From Plesiocystis pacifica SIR-1 (GTDB taxonomy: Bacteria; Myxococcota_A; Polyangia; Nannocystales; Nannocystaceae): 64,000 nucleotides of DNA. The stretch is taken from NCBI RefSeq assembly GCF_000170895.1, contig NZ_ABCS01000014.1, positions 83,771-147,770 of the forward strand. The letters are read 5' to 3'. Shown piece after piece: positions 8,223 through 16,742 of this stretch (the first letter of the stretch is position 1; the number at the start of each line of letters is the position of its first letter). Position numbers and translations under genes: made by a program. Under the pieces are notes generated by a model. It was not told the DNA's origin and made no database searches. It was given only the letters and a program-made list of their open reading frames with translations.

Positions 8223-9388
8223 GCCTCCGAGTCGTCTTCGTCACAGGGGATCGCCCGGGCGGGGTGGGACAAGTGGAGCCCTCCCGGCGGGGTCTGGCAG
8301 TCGCCGGCGGTCAGGAAGCCGTCGATGCGGGCCTTGTTGTTGTTCAGCATGCTGCGCGTCGCGACCTTGGACCAGCCGACGTAGAAGCTCTGCGAGGGGA
8401 TGTAGCTCCCGCGGAACTCGATGCGCACGCGCCCAGAGCAGTCGATGATGTAGTCCATCTGCATCCACGCCCAGGGCGCCCACTCGCCGGTCATCACCCA
8501 GCTGCCAAAGTTGGTCAGCCCGCCGAGCTTGAAGCGGATCCACAGCCGGATGGTCACGTCGTCGCCGCCCCACTCGGTCTCGATCCCGGGGGCCTCGACG
8601 CCGGCGCAGTGGGTGATGGTCGCCTTCGTATTGGGGGCCAAGAGCACGCGCACGGGCGTGTAGCCGCCGCGCGTGAAGTAGTTGTAGGTCAGCCGGCGCT
8701 CCCCGGACCCGCAGCCGCACAGCTTCACGTTGCGGATGTAGAGCGCCGCGCGGAAGTCGTAGTCGTCGAGGTAGCGGCGGAAGGCGTCGGCCCCACCGAA
8801 GCTGTCCGGCGGCGGCTGGTTGCCCGAGTCGAACACCGTGTCGAGGGCCCCCGCGTTGGGGTGCCGCGTATAGGCGTTGTCTCCGATGCTCGCGCGCATC
8901 CAGCCGAAGTTGATGTAGTAGGGGATCCAGCCGATGGCCGCGGCGTCCGGCCCACACCAGCACGAGCCGCCGCCGCTGATCTCGAAGGTGTCGCCGGGGA
9001 CCTCGGTCTCCTCGAACTCGCCGGCCCCGTCTTCCTCACCCTCACCGCCCGCTTCGAGCTCGGCGAGCAGGCCGTCGACGTCGACAGCCGCGAGGGCCTC
9101 GACGATGCCGGACAAGCGCTTGGTGTGGATGCCTCGGATCTGCAGGAGGTCGCCGATCGAGCGGACCTTGCCCAGCGCGATCATCCGCGTCAGGTAGACC
9201 TCGCCAACGTCGACGAAGTCGGGCTTCTCCGTCGCGCGACCGAGCAAGAGCATGGTCGTGTGCGCGTCGTAGCCCGCGCCCAGGATGCGGTTGTAGTTCG
9301 ATTGCGCCGTGCGCAGGTCGCCCGAGCGCAGGTTCAAGACCTTCGCTAGCTCCCCCCTCGAGAGCGCCAGCAGCTCCGCTTTGGTCAT
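8219..9388 (-). CDS. Unknown protein with N-terminal helical/HhH-like domain and Cys-rich beta domain
   Basis: A 389-residue protein without signal peptide. The first ~100 residues are helical; residues about 75-98 (SIGDLLQIRGIHTKRLSGI) have the spacing of a helix-hairpin-helix motif. An acidic linker (about 110-130) leads to a domain of roughly 250 residues rich in Trp, Tyr and Gly with CWCG and CGCG pairs that could bind a metal. Alternating strands (TIRLWIRFKLGG, GRVRIEFRGSYI) suggest a beta sandwich. I recognise no family. It is translationally coupled to the 143-residue gene downstream. HhH motifs usually bind DNA without sequence specificity, but a DNA role here is only a guess. Confidence 0.55.
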   Translation of the reverse strand: MTKAELLALSRGELAKVLNLRSGDLRTAQSNYNRILGAGYDAHTTMLLLGRATEKPDFVDVGEVYLTRMIALGKVRSIGDLLQIRGIHTKRLSGIVEALAAVDVDGLLAELEAGGEGEEDGAGEFEETEVPGDTFEISGGGSCWCGPDAAAIGWIPYYINFGWMRASIGDNAYTRHPNAGALDTVFDSGNQPPPDSFGGADAFRRYLDDYDFRAALYIRNVKLCGCGSGERRLTYNYFTRGGYTPVRVLLAPNTKATITHCAGVEAPGIETEWGGDDVTIRLWIRFKLGGLTNFGSWVMTGEWAPWAWMQMDYIIDCSGRVRIEFRGSYIPSQSFYVGWSKVATRSMLNNNKARIDGFLTAGDCQTPPGGLHLSHPARAIPCDEDDSEA

Positions 9389-9439
9389 CGTGTCCAGTCC
9401 TCCATCGCCCTCTACGGTAGGCTCGGAGAGACTTCCGCG

Positions 9440-10390
9440 TCAATCGCGCGCGCTTTCACCCCCGACCCGCGGGAGCCCCAGGCCCACACCGCCGAGGAGG
9501 ATGAGGCCGCCCACCGCCTCGCGTACGCCCACGCCCTCGCCCAGGAGCAGCCAGGCGATGATCGCCGCGCCCACCGGCTCGAGCAGGGTCGCCAGCGACA
9601 CCGTGTGGACCGGCACCCGACGCACGGCCCAGTTGAGCAGGCCGTGGCCGACGAGGCCTGGGACCAGGCCCAACCACAGGATGGCAGACCAGTCCTGCCA
9701 GGCGACACCCGTGGGCTGGAAGTCGGCTCCGCGTAGCAGCGCGAAGCTCCACAAGCTGAGCCCGGCGACCACGTTGACGAGCACGAAGTAGCCCTCGACG
9801 GGCAAGGCCTCGCCGAGCCCTTCGTGAATCTTGCGGCCCAGGGCCAGGTAGACCGCCGCGGTCATGGCCCCGATCAGGGCGAGGCCGTCGCCGAGCCACG
9901 CCCACGCTCCGCTCTCCCCCAGGCCAGCGCCTGGCTCGGCGACCATGACCACCGTGCCCACCAGGGCGACGAGCGAGCCCAGGTACAGCCGCGTCGGCAC
10001 GCGCTCGCCCATGGCCCGAGCGATGAGCCCGGCCCACAGCGGCTGCGTCGAGACCAGCGCGACGGAGCGGACCACGGAGGTCAGGGACAGCGAGGCGATC
10101 CACGTGGCGAAGTGCGCGGCGAGGCACAGGCCGGCGAGCACCGTCAGCCGGCGCTCTCGCGGCGCGGCGGCCAGGGCCTTGGCGGCCGCGCGCGTGCTCG
10201 GCCAGGCGAACAGCATCAGGCCCAGACCGGTGATGGTCACGCGCACGCAGGCGACCGCCTCGGAGCCCAGCGGCTCGGCCAGGCGGATCGCCGGGGCCGC
10301 CGTGGAGATCGCCAAGACGGCGGCGATCATCCCGGCGATCAGCCGGCCGTCGACGTCCGCTCGAGGCTCGGGGTGCGGTGACGCGGGCAT
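9440..10390 (-). CDS. DMT superfamily (EamA) transporter
   Basis: A 316-residue inner-membrane protein with ten predicted hydrophobic segments arranged as two EamA repeats, the hallmark of the 10-TM drug/metabolite transporters. The first repeat begins at LIAGMIAAVLAISTAAPAI and carries the conserved Arg-containing loop; the second begins at ALIGAMTAAVYLALGRKI and ends in the typical EPVGAAIIAWLLLGE signature of the fourth repeat helix. The substrate cannot be predicted. The ATG at 10390 is preferred to an upstream TTG because the codons between them lack the G/C third-base bias. Divergent from the lipoprotein gene at 10506. Confidence 0.87.
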   Translation of the reverse strand: MPASPHPEPRADVDGRLIAGMIAAVLAISTAAPAIRLAEPLGSEAVACVRVTITGLGLMLFAWPSTRAAAKALAAAPRERRLTVLAGLCLAAHFATWIASLSLTSVVRSVALVSTQPLWAGLIARAMGERVPTRLYLGSLVALVGTVVMVAEPGAGLGESGAWAWLGDGLALIGAMTAAVYLALGRKIHEGLGEALPVEGYFVLVNVVAGLSLWSFALLRGADFQPTGVAWQDWSAILWLGLVPGLVGHGLLNWAVRRVPVHTVSLATLLEPVGAAIIAWLLLGEGVGVREAVGGLILLGGVGLGLPRVGGESARD

Positions 10391-10505
10391 GAATCGACGG
10401 ATCGCCAACTCTCGCCGATGGTGAACGCTGCGACCGACGGCTCGAGGCGCCGCCCGAGCCTACACGAGCCTTGGCGACGCGGCCGACTTGGTGTTTGCTC
10501 CCGCC

Positions 10506-11525
10506 GTGGACCGCCGCTGCCTGCCCCCTCGCCTGCTCTCGTTGTGCCTGTGCGCGCCCCTCCTCACCGCGGTCGCGTGCGCCGACGACGGCTCGGGCAT
10601 GGCGGAGGGCAGCGAGGCCGCCACCGATGGCGCCGACGAGGCGACCAGCGGCAACGACGAGATCGGGGACGACTCGACCAGCGGCGACGGCTCGACCTCC
10701 GGGGAGAGCTCGACCGAGGACGAGAGCACCGAGGGCTCGAGCGACGACGCCACCACCGAGTCCTCCACCGACGACGGCTCGACTGACGACGGATCGACCG
10801 ACGACACCACCGAGTCCTCCACCGACGACACCACCGAGTCTTCCACCGACGACACCACCGAGTCCTCCACCGACGACGGCACGACCGACGACACCACCGA
10901 GTCCTCCACCGACGACGGCTCCACCGAGTCGACCACCGACGAAGGCACGACCGAGGAGAGCACCGAAGAGGAGAGCACCGAGTCGACCACCGGCGACCCG
11001 CTGACCTTCGACAACTGCGGCTTCCCCGAGGACGGCCCCTGGGTCGAGGTCGAGTACTGGCAGCTCGGCTCGGTCAGCTCGCCCTCCTACACCTACTCCG
11101 ACACGCCCGGCTGGGGCGAGGACGAGTGGGCCTACTCCGGCCACTTCTGGCCCGAGATCTGGGAGTTCGGCGGCAACAGCATGGCCAACGACCCCATCGG
11201 CGTCGTCGCCAGCATCTCCGGGACCTGGCAGATGATGATCGGCCTCCAGGGCCTGAGCAGCTACGAGTACGCCACGGTCTGCTACGAGGGCCGGAGCATC
11301 TCGACGAGCTCGCCCGCGACCGTCGACGTCTACAACCCGCTCGCCAACTGCGGGGTCTCGTCCCAGATCTCGCACTCGTGGGAGGTCCACGCCGTCGGCG
11401 TGGATCTGGGCGACTGCCTGATCCCCAACAACGAGACCCAGGCCGTGCGCCTCGAGCCCGTGGGCGGCAGCGGCAAGCTCGGCCTCAAGCGCTTCCGGCT
11501 CACGCTGCACGGCGCGGTCTATTAA
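10506..11525 (+). CDS. Secreted lipoprotein with long Ser-Thr-Asp/Glu linker
   Basis: A 339-residue predicted lipoprotein. I place the start at the GTG at 10506, which gives a compact signal peptide ending in LLTAVAC; a longer in-frame start exists 18 bp upstream. Residues about 30-165 form a low-complexity linker built from STDDGSTDD and ESSTDDTT units. The C-terminal ~175 residues form a compact aromatic-rich beta domain (WVEVEYWQLGSV, EVHAVGVDLGDCLIP) with a few Cys, of no recognised family. Likely a surface protein whose linker holds the domain away from the outer membrane. A TTTGCT element ends 7 nt before the GTG, so the message may have almost no leader. Confidence 0.75.
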   Translation: MDRRCLPPRLLSLCLCAPLLTAVACADDGSGMAEGSEAATDGADEATSGNDEIGDDSTSGDGSTSGESSTEDESTEGSSDDATTESSTDDGSTDDGSTDDTTESSTDDTTESSTDDTTESSTDDGTTDDTTESSTDDGSTESTTDEGTTEESTEEESTESTTGDPLTFDNCGFPEDGPWVEVEYWQLGSVSSPSYTYSDTPGWGEDEWAYSGHFWPEIWEFGGNSMANDPIGVVASISGTWQMMIGLQGLSSYEYATVCYEGRSISTSSPATVDVYNPLANCGVSSQISHSWEVHAVGVDLGDCLIPNNETQAVRLEPVGGSGKLGLKRFRLTLHGAVY

Positions 11526-11542
11526 CTCCGTTGCTCCCACAC

Positions 11543-11577
11543 AAAAAGCGCGGAGCTCGAGCTCCGCGCTCTTGTTT
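11543..11577. terminator. Bidirectional intrinsic terminator
   Basis: A perfect 24-bp palindrome, AGCGCGGAGCTC followed by its complement GAGCTCCGCGCT, sits at 11547-11570. It is preceded by AAAAA and followed by CTTGTTT, so it can form a terminator hairpin with a T-rich tail in both directions. It lies between the convergent lipoprotein gene and the peroxiredoxin gene. Confidence 0.8.
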
Positions 11578-11603
11578 GGCCGACCCCGGCGATTGGGCCG
11601 AAG

Positions 11604-12236
11604 CTAGTCCTTGGGCTGGTCGGTGTAGCGCAGGTAGGGCTTGACGGTCTCGTAGCCCGGGAAGCGCTCCGCCGCCTGCTCGTTGCTCACGCTCGGGGCG
11701 ATGATGACTCGGTCACCGCTGGTCCAGTTCACCGGCGTGGCCAGGCTGTGCTTGGCGGTGAGCTGGAGGCTGTCGAGCACGCGCAGGATCTCGTTGAAGT
11801 TGCGGCCGGTGCTCGCGGGGTAGGTCAGGGTCAGCTTGACCTTCTTGTCCGGGGCGATGATGAACACCGAGCGCACCGTGAGGGTGTTGTCGGCGTTGGG
11901 GTGGATCATGTCGTAGAGGTCCGCGACCTTGCGGCTGGGATCGGCGATCAGCGGGTAGTTCAGCGCCGTGCCCTGGGTCTCCTCGATGTCCCCGGCCCAC
12001 CCGCGGTGGTCCTCGATGGGGTCGACGGACAGGCCCGCGACCTTGACGTTGCGCTTGTCGAACTCGGGCTTGAGGCGGGCGACCTCACCGAGCTCTGTGG
12101 TGCACACCGGCGTGTAGTCCTTGGGGTGAGAGAACAGGATGCCCCACGAGTCGCCCAGGTACTCGTGCCACTTGATCTCGCCAGCGGTGGTCTCGGCGGT
12201 GAAGTCCGGTGCGGTGTCTCCAAGTCGGATTGCCAT
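11604..12236 (-). CDS. 1-Cys peroxiredoxin (Prx6 type)
   Basis: A 210-residue cytoplasmic peroxidase that reduces hydrogen and organic hydroperoxides. The active-site block HPKDYTPVCTTELG gives the peroxidatic Cys45 with the conserved Pro, Thr and Thr. The extended C-terminal domain (AKHSLATPVNWTSGDRVIIAPSV and following) with LPYLR-type ending is characteristic of the Prx6/1-Cys subfamily; I see no second conserved resolving Cys. Length is typical. The lipid-hydroperoxide activity known for this family could be relevant to the lipoxygenase encoded at the other end of the window, but there is no physical link. Confidence 0.93.
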   Translation of the reverse strand: MAIRLGDTAPDFTAETTAGEIKWHEYLGDSWGILFSHPKDYTPVCTTELGEVARLKPEFDKRNVKVAGLSVDPIEDHRGWAGDIEETQGTALNYPLIADPSRKVADLYDMIHPNADNTLTVRSVFIIAPDKKVKLTLTYPASTGRNFNEILRVLDSLQLTAKHSLATPVNWTSGDRVIIAPSVSNEQAAERFPGYETVKPYLRYTDQPKD

Positions 12237-12425
12237 GGCGGCACCATGGCACGACCTGGGTCCAATCCGCGTTCAATCTGGGCCCTGGAAGCTCGCGCCC
12301 ACTCACACGCTGCCTGGCTTGGCCGTCGTGGACGAGCGACTGCCCACGTCGGACGTAGCTTTGGTCATGGGGACAACTCGTAGACACCAGGATCAAAGGC
12401 GGATGATCGATCCGTGCCGCCTTGT

Positions 12426-12431
12426 TACGAT
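12426..12431 (+). promoter_or_regulatory. Putative -10 box, leaderless layout
   Basis: TACGAT ends 6 nt before the ATG at 12438. This leaves no room for a Shine-Dalgarno if transcription starts about 7 nt after the -10 box. I see no clear -35 hexamer, so the call rests on the pattern shared with other lipoprotein genes in the window. Confidence 0.35.
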
Positions 12432-12437
12432 CGCGGC

Positions 12438-13349
12438 ATGGACCCCCGGCTCGCCCCTCGCTTGCTCGCAGTCGCCTGCCTCACGGTTGCCGCGCTGACC
12501 GCCTGCCCCTCCAGCCAGGAGGAGGAGCCCGAGCCCGCCAAGCCCCTGGCCTCCGCCGACGCGGCCCAGGCCGCAGCCGAAGAGATCTGCGGGGCCATCT
12601 TCGATTGCGAGTGCGAGCTGTCCATCACCTACGCCGACGAAGCGGCGTGCATCGAGGACCAGCGCGCGACGATCCAGGACAGCATCGACCAGCTCCTCGC
12701 CGAGGGCGGGACGTGGAACGAGGACTGCGCGGGCGAGCTGCTTTGGACGTGGAAACAGTGGGACTGCGCCGGCCCCAGCGAGGCCCTCTACACCGCCAGC
12801 TTCGACTACCGCGAGTGCCCCCTGGTCCGCGGCGAGCTCGGCGAGGGCGAGTACTGCAACCTCGGCCTCGGCTACGAACCCTGCGCCGAAGGCCTGCGCT
12901 GCTCCGAGGGCCAATGCACCCAGGCGCCCACGCTGCCCGTCCCCCTCGGTCAGCCCTGTCAGATCGACTGGGAGGAGCTCCCGTGCGTGTCCGGGGCCTA
13001 CTGCGGCTACGACCCGGACATCGGCGAGAACGTCTGCGAGGCGATCCCCAGCGCCGGCGACAGCTGCGACTACAACTACACCAACCTGTGCGGGCCGCCC
13101 TCGAACAACCTGCTGTGCAGCCCCGACAACGTATGCATCTCGGCCCCTGGCGAGGGCGAGTCCTGCGAGGACGCGCTGATCTGCGACGTCGGCCTGTACT
13201 GCGACGGCGGCCAGGACTTCACCTGCCAGCCCCGCCGCGAGCTCGGGCAGGGCTGTGGCGCCGACGCGGTCTGCCCCGTGGACGCCTCGTGCATCGGGAA
13301 CATCTGCGTCGCCGACGAGCCGCTGCTGTGCGGCGCCGACTTCATCTGA
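12438..13349 (+). CDS. Cys-rich secreted lipoprotein
   Basis: A 303-residue predicted lipoprotein. The signal peptide ends in AALTAC; the ATG at 12438 is chosen over one 8 codons upstream because it gives a normal-length signal peptide. After a short Glu/Pro-rich linker come about 110 residues with paired Cys (ICGAIFDCECELS, ACIEDQRATIQDSID), then a tail of Cys-containing blocks with the EGLRCSEGQC and SGAYCGYDPD pattern also common in other myxobacterial exported proteins. No catalytic motif is visible. It ends 10 bp before the interrupted DUF538 gene, which could have been its co-transcribed partner. Confidence 0.75.
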   Translation: MDPRLAPRLLAVACLTVAALTACPSSQEEEPEPAKPLASADAAQAAAEEICGAIFDCECELSITYADEAACIEDQRATIQDSIDQLLAEGGTWNEDCAGELLWTWKQWDCAGPSEALYTASFDYRECPLVRGELGEGEYCNLGLGYEPCAEGLRCSEGQCTQAPTLPVPLGQPCQIDWEELPCVSGAYCGYDPDIGENVCEAIPSAGDSCDYNYTNLCGPPSNNLLCSPDNVCISAPGEGESCEDALICDVGLYCDGGQDFTCQPRRELGQGCGADAVCPVDASCIGNICVADEPLLCGADFI

Positions 13350-13359
13350 GCCCTGCTTC

Positions 13360-13704
13360 ATGAGCACAGACGATCCCGACGCCCGCACCCGCACCGTCCT
13401 CCTCGAGCACGCCCTCCCTCGAGGCCTCCTCCCCCCCGGCATCACCGAGGCCGAGGTCCACGACGACGACTAGTTCCGCGTCCGCCTGTCCAAGCGAGTT
13501 GAGCGCAACCTTGGGGGCTATCGCGTCCGCTTTGGTACGTCCATCTCTGGCGTGCTGCGGGGCAACGCGATTACCCGGCTGCGGGGCGTGGACGTGAAGC
13601 AGTTGGTGTGGATCCCCGCGTCGAGCATCGATCGGGAGGGGGACGGGCTTGTGTTTGGGGTCGGGCCGGTGCGCCAGCGCCTGCCGACCTCGGCCTTTCC
13701 CTGA
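13360..13704 (+). pseudogene. DUF538 homologue interrupted by one in-frame TAG
   Basis: Reading from ATG at 13360 gives 37 codons, a TAG at 13471-13473, then 76 codons in the same frame to a TGA at 13702. Both halves match the DUF538 family, which is known mainly from land plants: HALPRGLLPPGITEAEV before the stop, and FRVRLSKRVE, SISGVLRGNAITRL, RGVDVKQLVWIP and LPTSAFP after it, in the order found in the family. The total of 114 sense codons is close to the usual domain length. There is no frameshift, and the second half keeps coding character, so the stop is recent, is read through, or is a sequence error. The function of DUF538 is not established. Confidence 0.7.
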
Positions 13705-13784
13705 GCGGCTCGCTCATCAATGACCAAGCACTGATCCGAGGCCTACCGCGACTACCCTTCGGATATGGGCAACGGCCCGAGCTC

Positions 13785-14951
13785 TCAGTCGCGTAAGAAG
13801 TCAATCTCGCGGTGCCTCATCCCACAATCCCCGCACCGAGGAAAGACCTCCCAAAAGTGTGGGGGAAGCCGGTCAGCGAGCGGGCCAGGCATCAGACGGA
13901 CCATGTCTCGTCCCCAGTCCGTACTAAGCCCGTCGTAGCGAAGAAGGATGGCGCTCACCGACGAGGCCCACGAGGCGGGCCGACGCAGCTCTTGGTCCAG
14001 CTTTGCCATGTCCTTGGAGTCCCACACCCTGACGTGAGGCTTGTCGAGTATCACGACTCCCGGCAACCCATAGCTCTCGAACTTCAAAGCTGCACTCTTT
14101 AGCGGGCTCCGTCGAAGCCGCATGAACTCATTCAACTTCGGCAGTCCCGGTGCGGGCATCATCGTTTGACCTCCACTCGTGCGCTCCTCGTGCGAAAGGA
14201 CCTCTAGCTGAAGATGAGCCCCGACCTCGTACTGGCCAACCGCGGGCCGATTGTCCAGAAACCGCATCCACTGTAGTCCAATCTCGTACCCGAGAGCGCG
14301 GGCTGCACTCACGTCGGCCTCTTCACCACCGAGCGCGAGCTCTTGGAGAAGCTCTAGGGGAGGCTGAACATCGGCGCGTGACGGCGGATAGCCACTCCGC
14401 TCTGCCCGCATCTGTGCGTCCCAAATGCCCTGCTGGAACGCCATGGTGATCTTAAAAAGCCGTTGACGCTTATCACCCTCCTTCAGCATCTTGACCTCTA
14501 CAGCGAGTTCGACGCCATCGCCGAAGGTTGCTACGAACTCCGGCTTCTTTCCGGCCTGCGCTTCGTTGATATACCGAACTTGAGCACCGAGAGACACGAA
14601 CAGCGCGCCTGCCCAGGCTTCGGCGAACCGGGTCGCGTAGCGGGCAGGATGCGCCAGGTCGCTGGTGAGTTCCTCAGGCGAGCCGATGATCCGGAGACAA
14701 CGGCCAAGAGTCAAAACGTGGCGGATACCTCCCCGCTGGAAGTAATGCCAAGCAAAAGGATGAGGCCTCCCTCCTTCCCCAGACAGACTATGGATCTTGC
14801 ATGGGGGAAAGATGGGCCGCAACGCTGCGACGGCTTCGGAGATCGCTGCAGGACCAGCATGCTCGGGCGCGACCTCAGCAAACCAATCGCTGGTCATCCA
14901 GTCGCCATCTGGCGGGAACGGATCGAAGCGATACTCTCCATGACTACCCAT
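13785..14951 (-). CDS. Hypothetical protein, possible PD-(D/E)XK nuclease-like
   Basis: A protein of about 388 residues from the ATG at 14951 (a GTG at 15041 would add 30 residues of non-coding appearance). Its central part has KKPEFVATFGDGVELAVEVK, which has the strand-turn-strand spacing and the E-V-K end of a PD-(D/E)XK nuclease core, with the acidic residue in PEF. The C-terminus has a CGDCGMRHREID element with CxxC. GC content and third-position bias are clearly lower than in the flanking genes, which suggests recent transfer. No transposase, integrase or restriction partner lies beside it. The nuclease assignment is weak. Confidence 0.5.
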   Translation of the reverse strand: MGSHGEYRFDPFPPDGDWMTSDWFAEVAPEHAGPAAISEAVAALRPIFPPCKIHSLSGEGGRPHPFAWHYFQRGGIRHVLTLGRCLRIIGSPEELTSDLAHPARYATRFAEAWAGALFVSLGAQVRYINEAQAGKKPEFVATFGDGVELAVEVKMLKEGDKRQRLFKITMAFQQGIWDAQMRAERSGYPPSRADVQPPLELLQELALGGEEADVSAARALGYEIGLQWMRFLDNRPAVGQYEVGAHLQLEVLSHEERTSGGQTMMPAPGLPKLNEFMRLRRSPLKSAALKFESYGLPGVVILDKPHVRVWDSKDMAKLDQELRRPASWASSVSAILLRYDGLSTDWGRDMVRLMPGPLADRLPPHFWEVFPRCGDCGMRHREIDFLRD

Positions 14952-15056
14952 CGTCCGAAACGGTAGCAGGAACACGGGAGGGCGCCACTGATAGGTGCTC
15001 TGTCTGCCTCGCGCATTGGCCCGTGGGAAGGTTGGCGACACCGCGAATTGGGCTGC

Positions 15057-15737
15057 TCAACCGAGGGCGACCACCGTGGCGACGATCGCCGCCACCAACC
15101 ACGCCCCGATCGCGCCCACGACCGTGAGCCCCCGGTAGCTGGAGCCCCCTCCCGCCTCACCATCCGCAGCCGGCGGCGCCTCGGCGTCCCCCTTGGCGTG
15201 GTCCGAGAACAGCTCGAAGTAGGTGTAGAGCGACCAAGCCAGCGCCAGGCCGTTGAGCCCCCACCACAGCAGCTCCGGCTGCCCGCTCGCCATCATCGGC
15301 GCGCCAAAGACGACCATCGCCCCGACCGCGCCGCCGCCAAACACCGCGGCGCCGAGCAGGCGCACGCCCAGCCCGCCGCCTCCGTGGACGAGCCCTGCCG
15401 CCGCCGCGCTGAGGCCCATGCCGACCAGCTCGGCGAAGCACTCGTCGACGAAGAAGCTCCACGCGCCCCAGCCCATGGCGAGGGTCGCACCGAGCAAGAG
15501 CGCGGGCGTGAGCAGGGTGACCGCCACCGCCTTGCCCAGCTTCGACGGGAACGAGAACACCGAGGCGGTGAAGCCGATGAACATGATCACCGGCACGACC
15601 CCCAGGCCGACGACCTTCACGGCCTCGCCGAGCTTTTGGACCGGATCACCGTGCGTGCCGAGCAGCAACCCCGCCGTGCCCAGGGCTGGCAGGGCCATGA
15701 TCGACACCAAGCGGATCCAACGAAGCACGGCGAGCAT
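15057..15737 (-). CDS. Polytopic membrane protein of unknown function
   Basis: A 226-residue integral membrane protein with about six or seven hydrophobic segments: residues 10-27, 40-63, 72-95, 103-120, 127-150, 155-175 and 205-225. A soluble loop of about 25 residues rich in Ala, Glu and Gly precedes the last segment. No conserved charged motif marks it as a known transporter. It is transcribed away from the repeat copy at 15785-15872, whose outer edge lies 48 bp from the start codon. Confidence 0.6.
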   Translation of the reverse strand: MLAVLRWIRLVSIMALPALGTAGLLLGTHGDPVQKLGEAVKVVGLGVVPVIMFIGFTASVFSFPSKLGKAVAVTLLTPALLLGATLAMGWGAWSFFVDECFAELVGMGLSAAAAGLVHGGGGLGVRLLGAAVFGGGAVGAMVVFGAPMMASGQPELLWWGLNGLALAWSLYTYFELFSDHAKGDAEAPPAADGEAGGGSSYRGLTVVGAIGAWLVAAIVATVVALG

Positions 15738-15784
15738 GCTCGATCAGCATGCCACGGACGAGGGCGCAGCGAGCCTTCGAATTC

Positions 15785-15872
15785 ACTGAGTCGCGGACGT
15801 GGGGCAGGGAGGGCGTGGCGTCGTCCGCGACGGCCAGAATAGACAGGGACTGTGAAAACTTCACAGTCCCTG
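15785..15872 (+). repeat. 88-bp intergenic repeat, copy A
   Basis: Copy A of an 88-bp element. It ends in a 29-bp palindrome, CAGGGACTGTGAA-aac-TTCACAGTCCCTG at 15844-15872. It pairs, in inverted orientation and without gaps, with copy B at 16743-16830. I count 8 differences in 88 positions, all transitions. The core GGACGTGGGGCAGGGAGG recurs at 21230-21256. Confidence 0.85.
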
Positions 15873-15890
15873 AGCGACAATCCCCCGTGC

Positions 15891-15896
15891 TAGGGT
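15891..15896 (+). promoter_or_regulatory. Putative -10 box next to repeat A
   Basis: TAGGGT, preceded by TGC as in an extended -10, ends 7 nt before the ATG at 15904. The matching -35 position falls on the right arm of the 29-bp palindrome of repeat A, so the repeat could affect expression of this gene. Confidence 0.4.
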
Positions 15897-15903
15897 CCGC
15901 GCG

Positions 15904-16728
15904 ATGCGTCTTCGTAGTTCCGTGATTTCGGCCGCCCTCGCCCTCTGTGCGTGCGGAGGCGGCAAGCAGGGGGACTCCGCGAGCGAGTCCCGGGCTGGGA
16001 AGGCCAAGCTGCAGGAGCTCGAGGACGCCTACGGCCCGCTCATCGAAGCCGAGGAGCAGTGCAAGGGCGCCATCACCAAGGTCATCGACGGTAACCCGGA
16101 CGCCCTCGGCGAGCGCAGCGAGGCCCCGGCCGCCGTCGCCCCCACCAGCCGCACCGCGCTCACGGACGCGCGTCCGATCGCCTACTTCCCCCGCCACGAG
16201 GGAGACAGCGAGCCGCCCTTCGCCCCCCTGGAGGACGTCTCCCTGCCGGCCGGGACGTACACGGCGGGCGCGGTCTGCCTCGCCGACGTCGAGCCGTGGA
16301 GCGAGGTCAAAACCCGTCTCAGGACCGATCCCGTGTACGCCTGGGGCAAGCCCGAGGACGTCGCCGCAGCCCTCGAGGCCGTGAAGCGCTTCGAGACCCT
16401 CGAGCCGCCCGCGCGCGTGGTCGTCCGTTGGCGGCGCTGCAAGACCGAAGGCACCACCGAGTACGGCTACACGGCGCCCGACGGGCAGGACTACGCGGCC
16501 CCCACCGCGGTCTCGAGCTGGACCTGCCAGGTGGGCTACACCTGGACCGACGTCACCAGCGGCAAGGTCCTCGCCGCCGCTACGGGCGAGGGCAAGGGCG
16601 ACCCCGAGAGCCGCCCTTCCCAGGGCTCGGTCCGGGAGATCCAGGCGGTCGACGCCAAGGCTTACGGCAAGGCGATCGCGGGAGCCGAAGCACAAATCGC
16701 AGCGACCGTCGCGTCCTGGCCCGAGTGA
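15904..16728 (+). CDS. Hypothetical lipoprotein between inverted repeats
   Basis: A 274-residue predicted lipoprotein. The signal peptide ends ALALCAC, giving Cys17 as the lipid site. The mature part starts with a helical stretch (about residues 30-60) and continues into a beta-rich domain with the paired Cys of VVRWRRCKTEG and SSWTCQVGYTW. No family is recognised. The gene is framed by two inverted 88-bp repeats, 31 bp upstream of its start and 14 bp after its stop, so the segment 15785-16830 has the outline of a small cassette. Codon usage is like that of its neighbours. Confidence 0.65.
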   Translation: MRLRSSVISAALALCACGGGKQGDSASESRAGKAKLQELEDAYGPLIEAEEQCKGAITKVIDGNPDALGERSEAPAAVAPTSRTALTDARPIAYFPRHEGDSEPPFAPLEDVSLPAGTYTAGAVCLADVEPWSEVKTRLRTDPVYAWGKPEDVAAALEAVKRFETLEPPARVVVRWRRCKTEGTTEYGYTAPDGQDYAAPTAVSSWTCQVGYTWTDVTSGKVLAAATGEGKGDPESRPSQGSVREIQAVDAKAYGKAIAGAEAQIAATVASWPE

Positions 16729-16742
16729 GCGTCGACCCGGAT

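Noticed and set aside
10670..11000. Repeat array with GACGAC/ACCACC units
   Set aside because: Also in-frame coding repeats of a lipoprotein linker.
13471..13473. Selenocysteine reading of the stop in the DUF538 gene, suggested by the presence of selB
   Set aside because: The codon is TAG, and SelB acts on TGA.
13705..15056. Insertion sequence around the low-GC gene
   Set aside because: No transposase, no terminal inverted repeats and no target duplication found.
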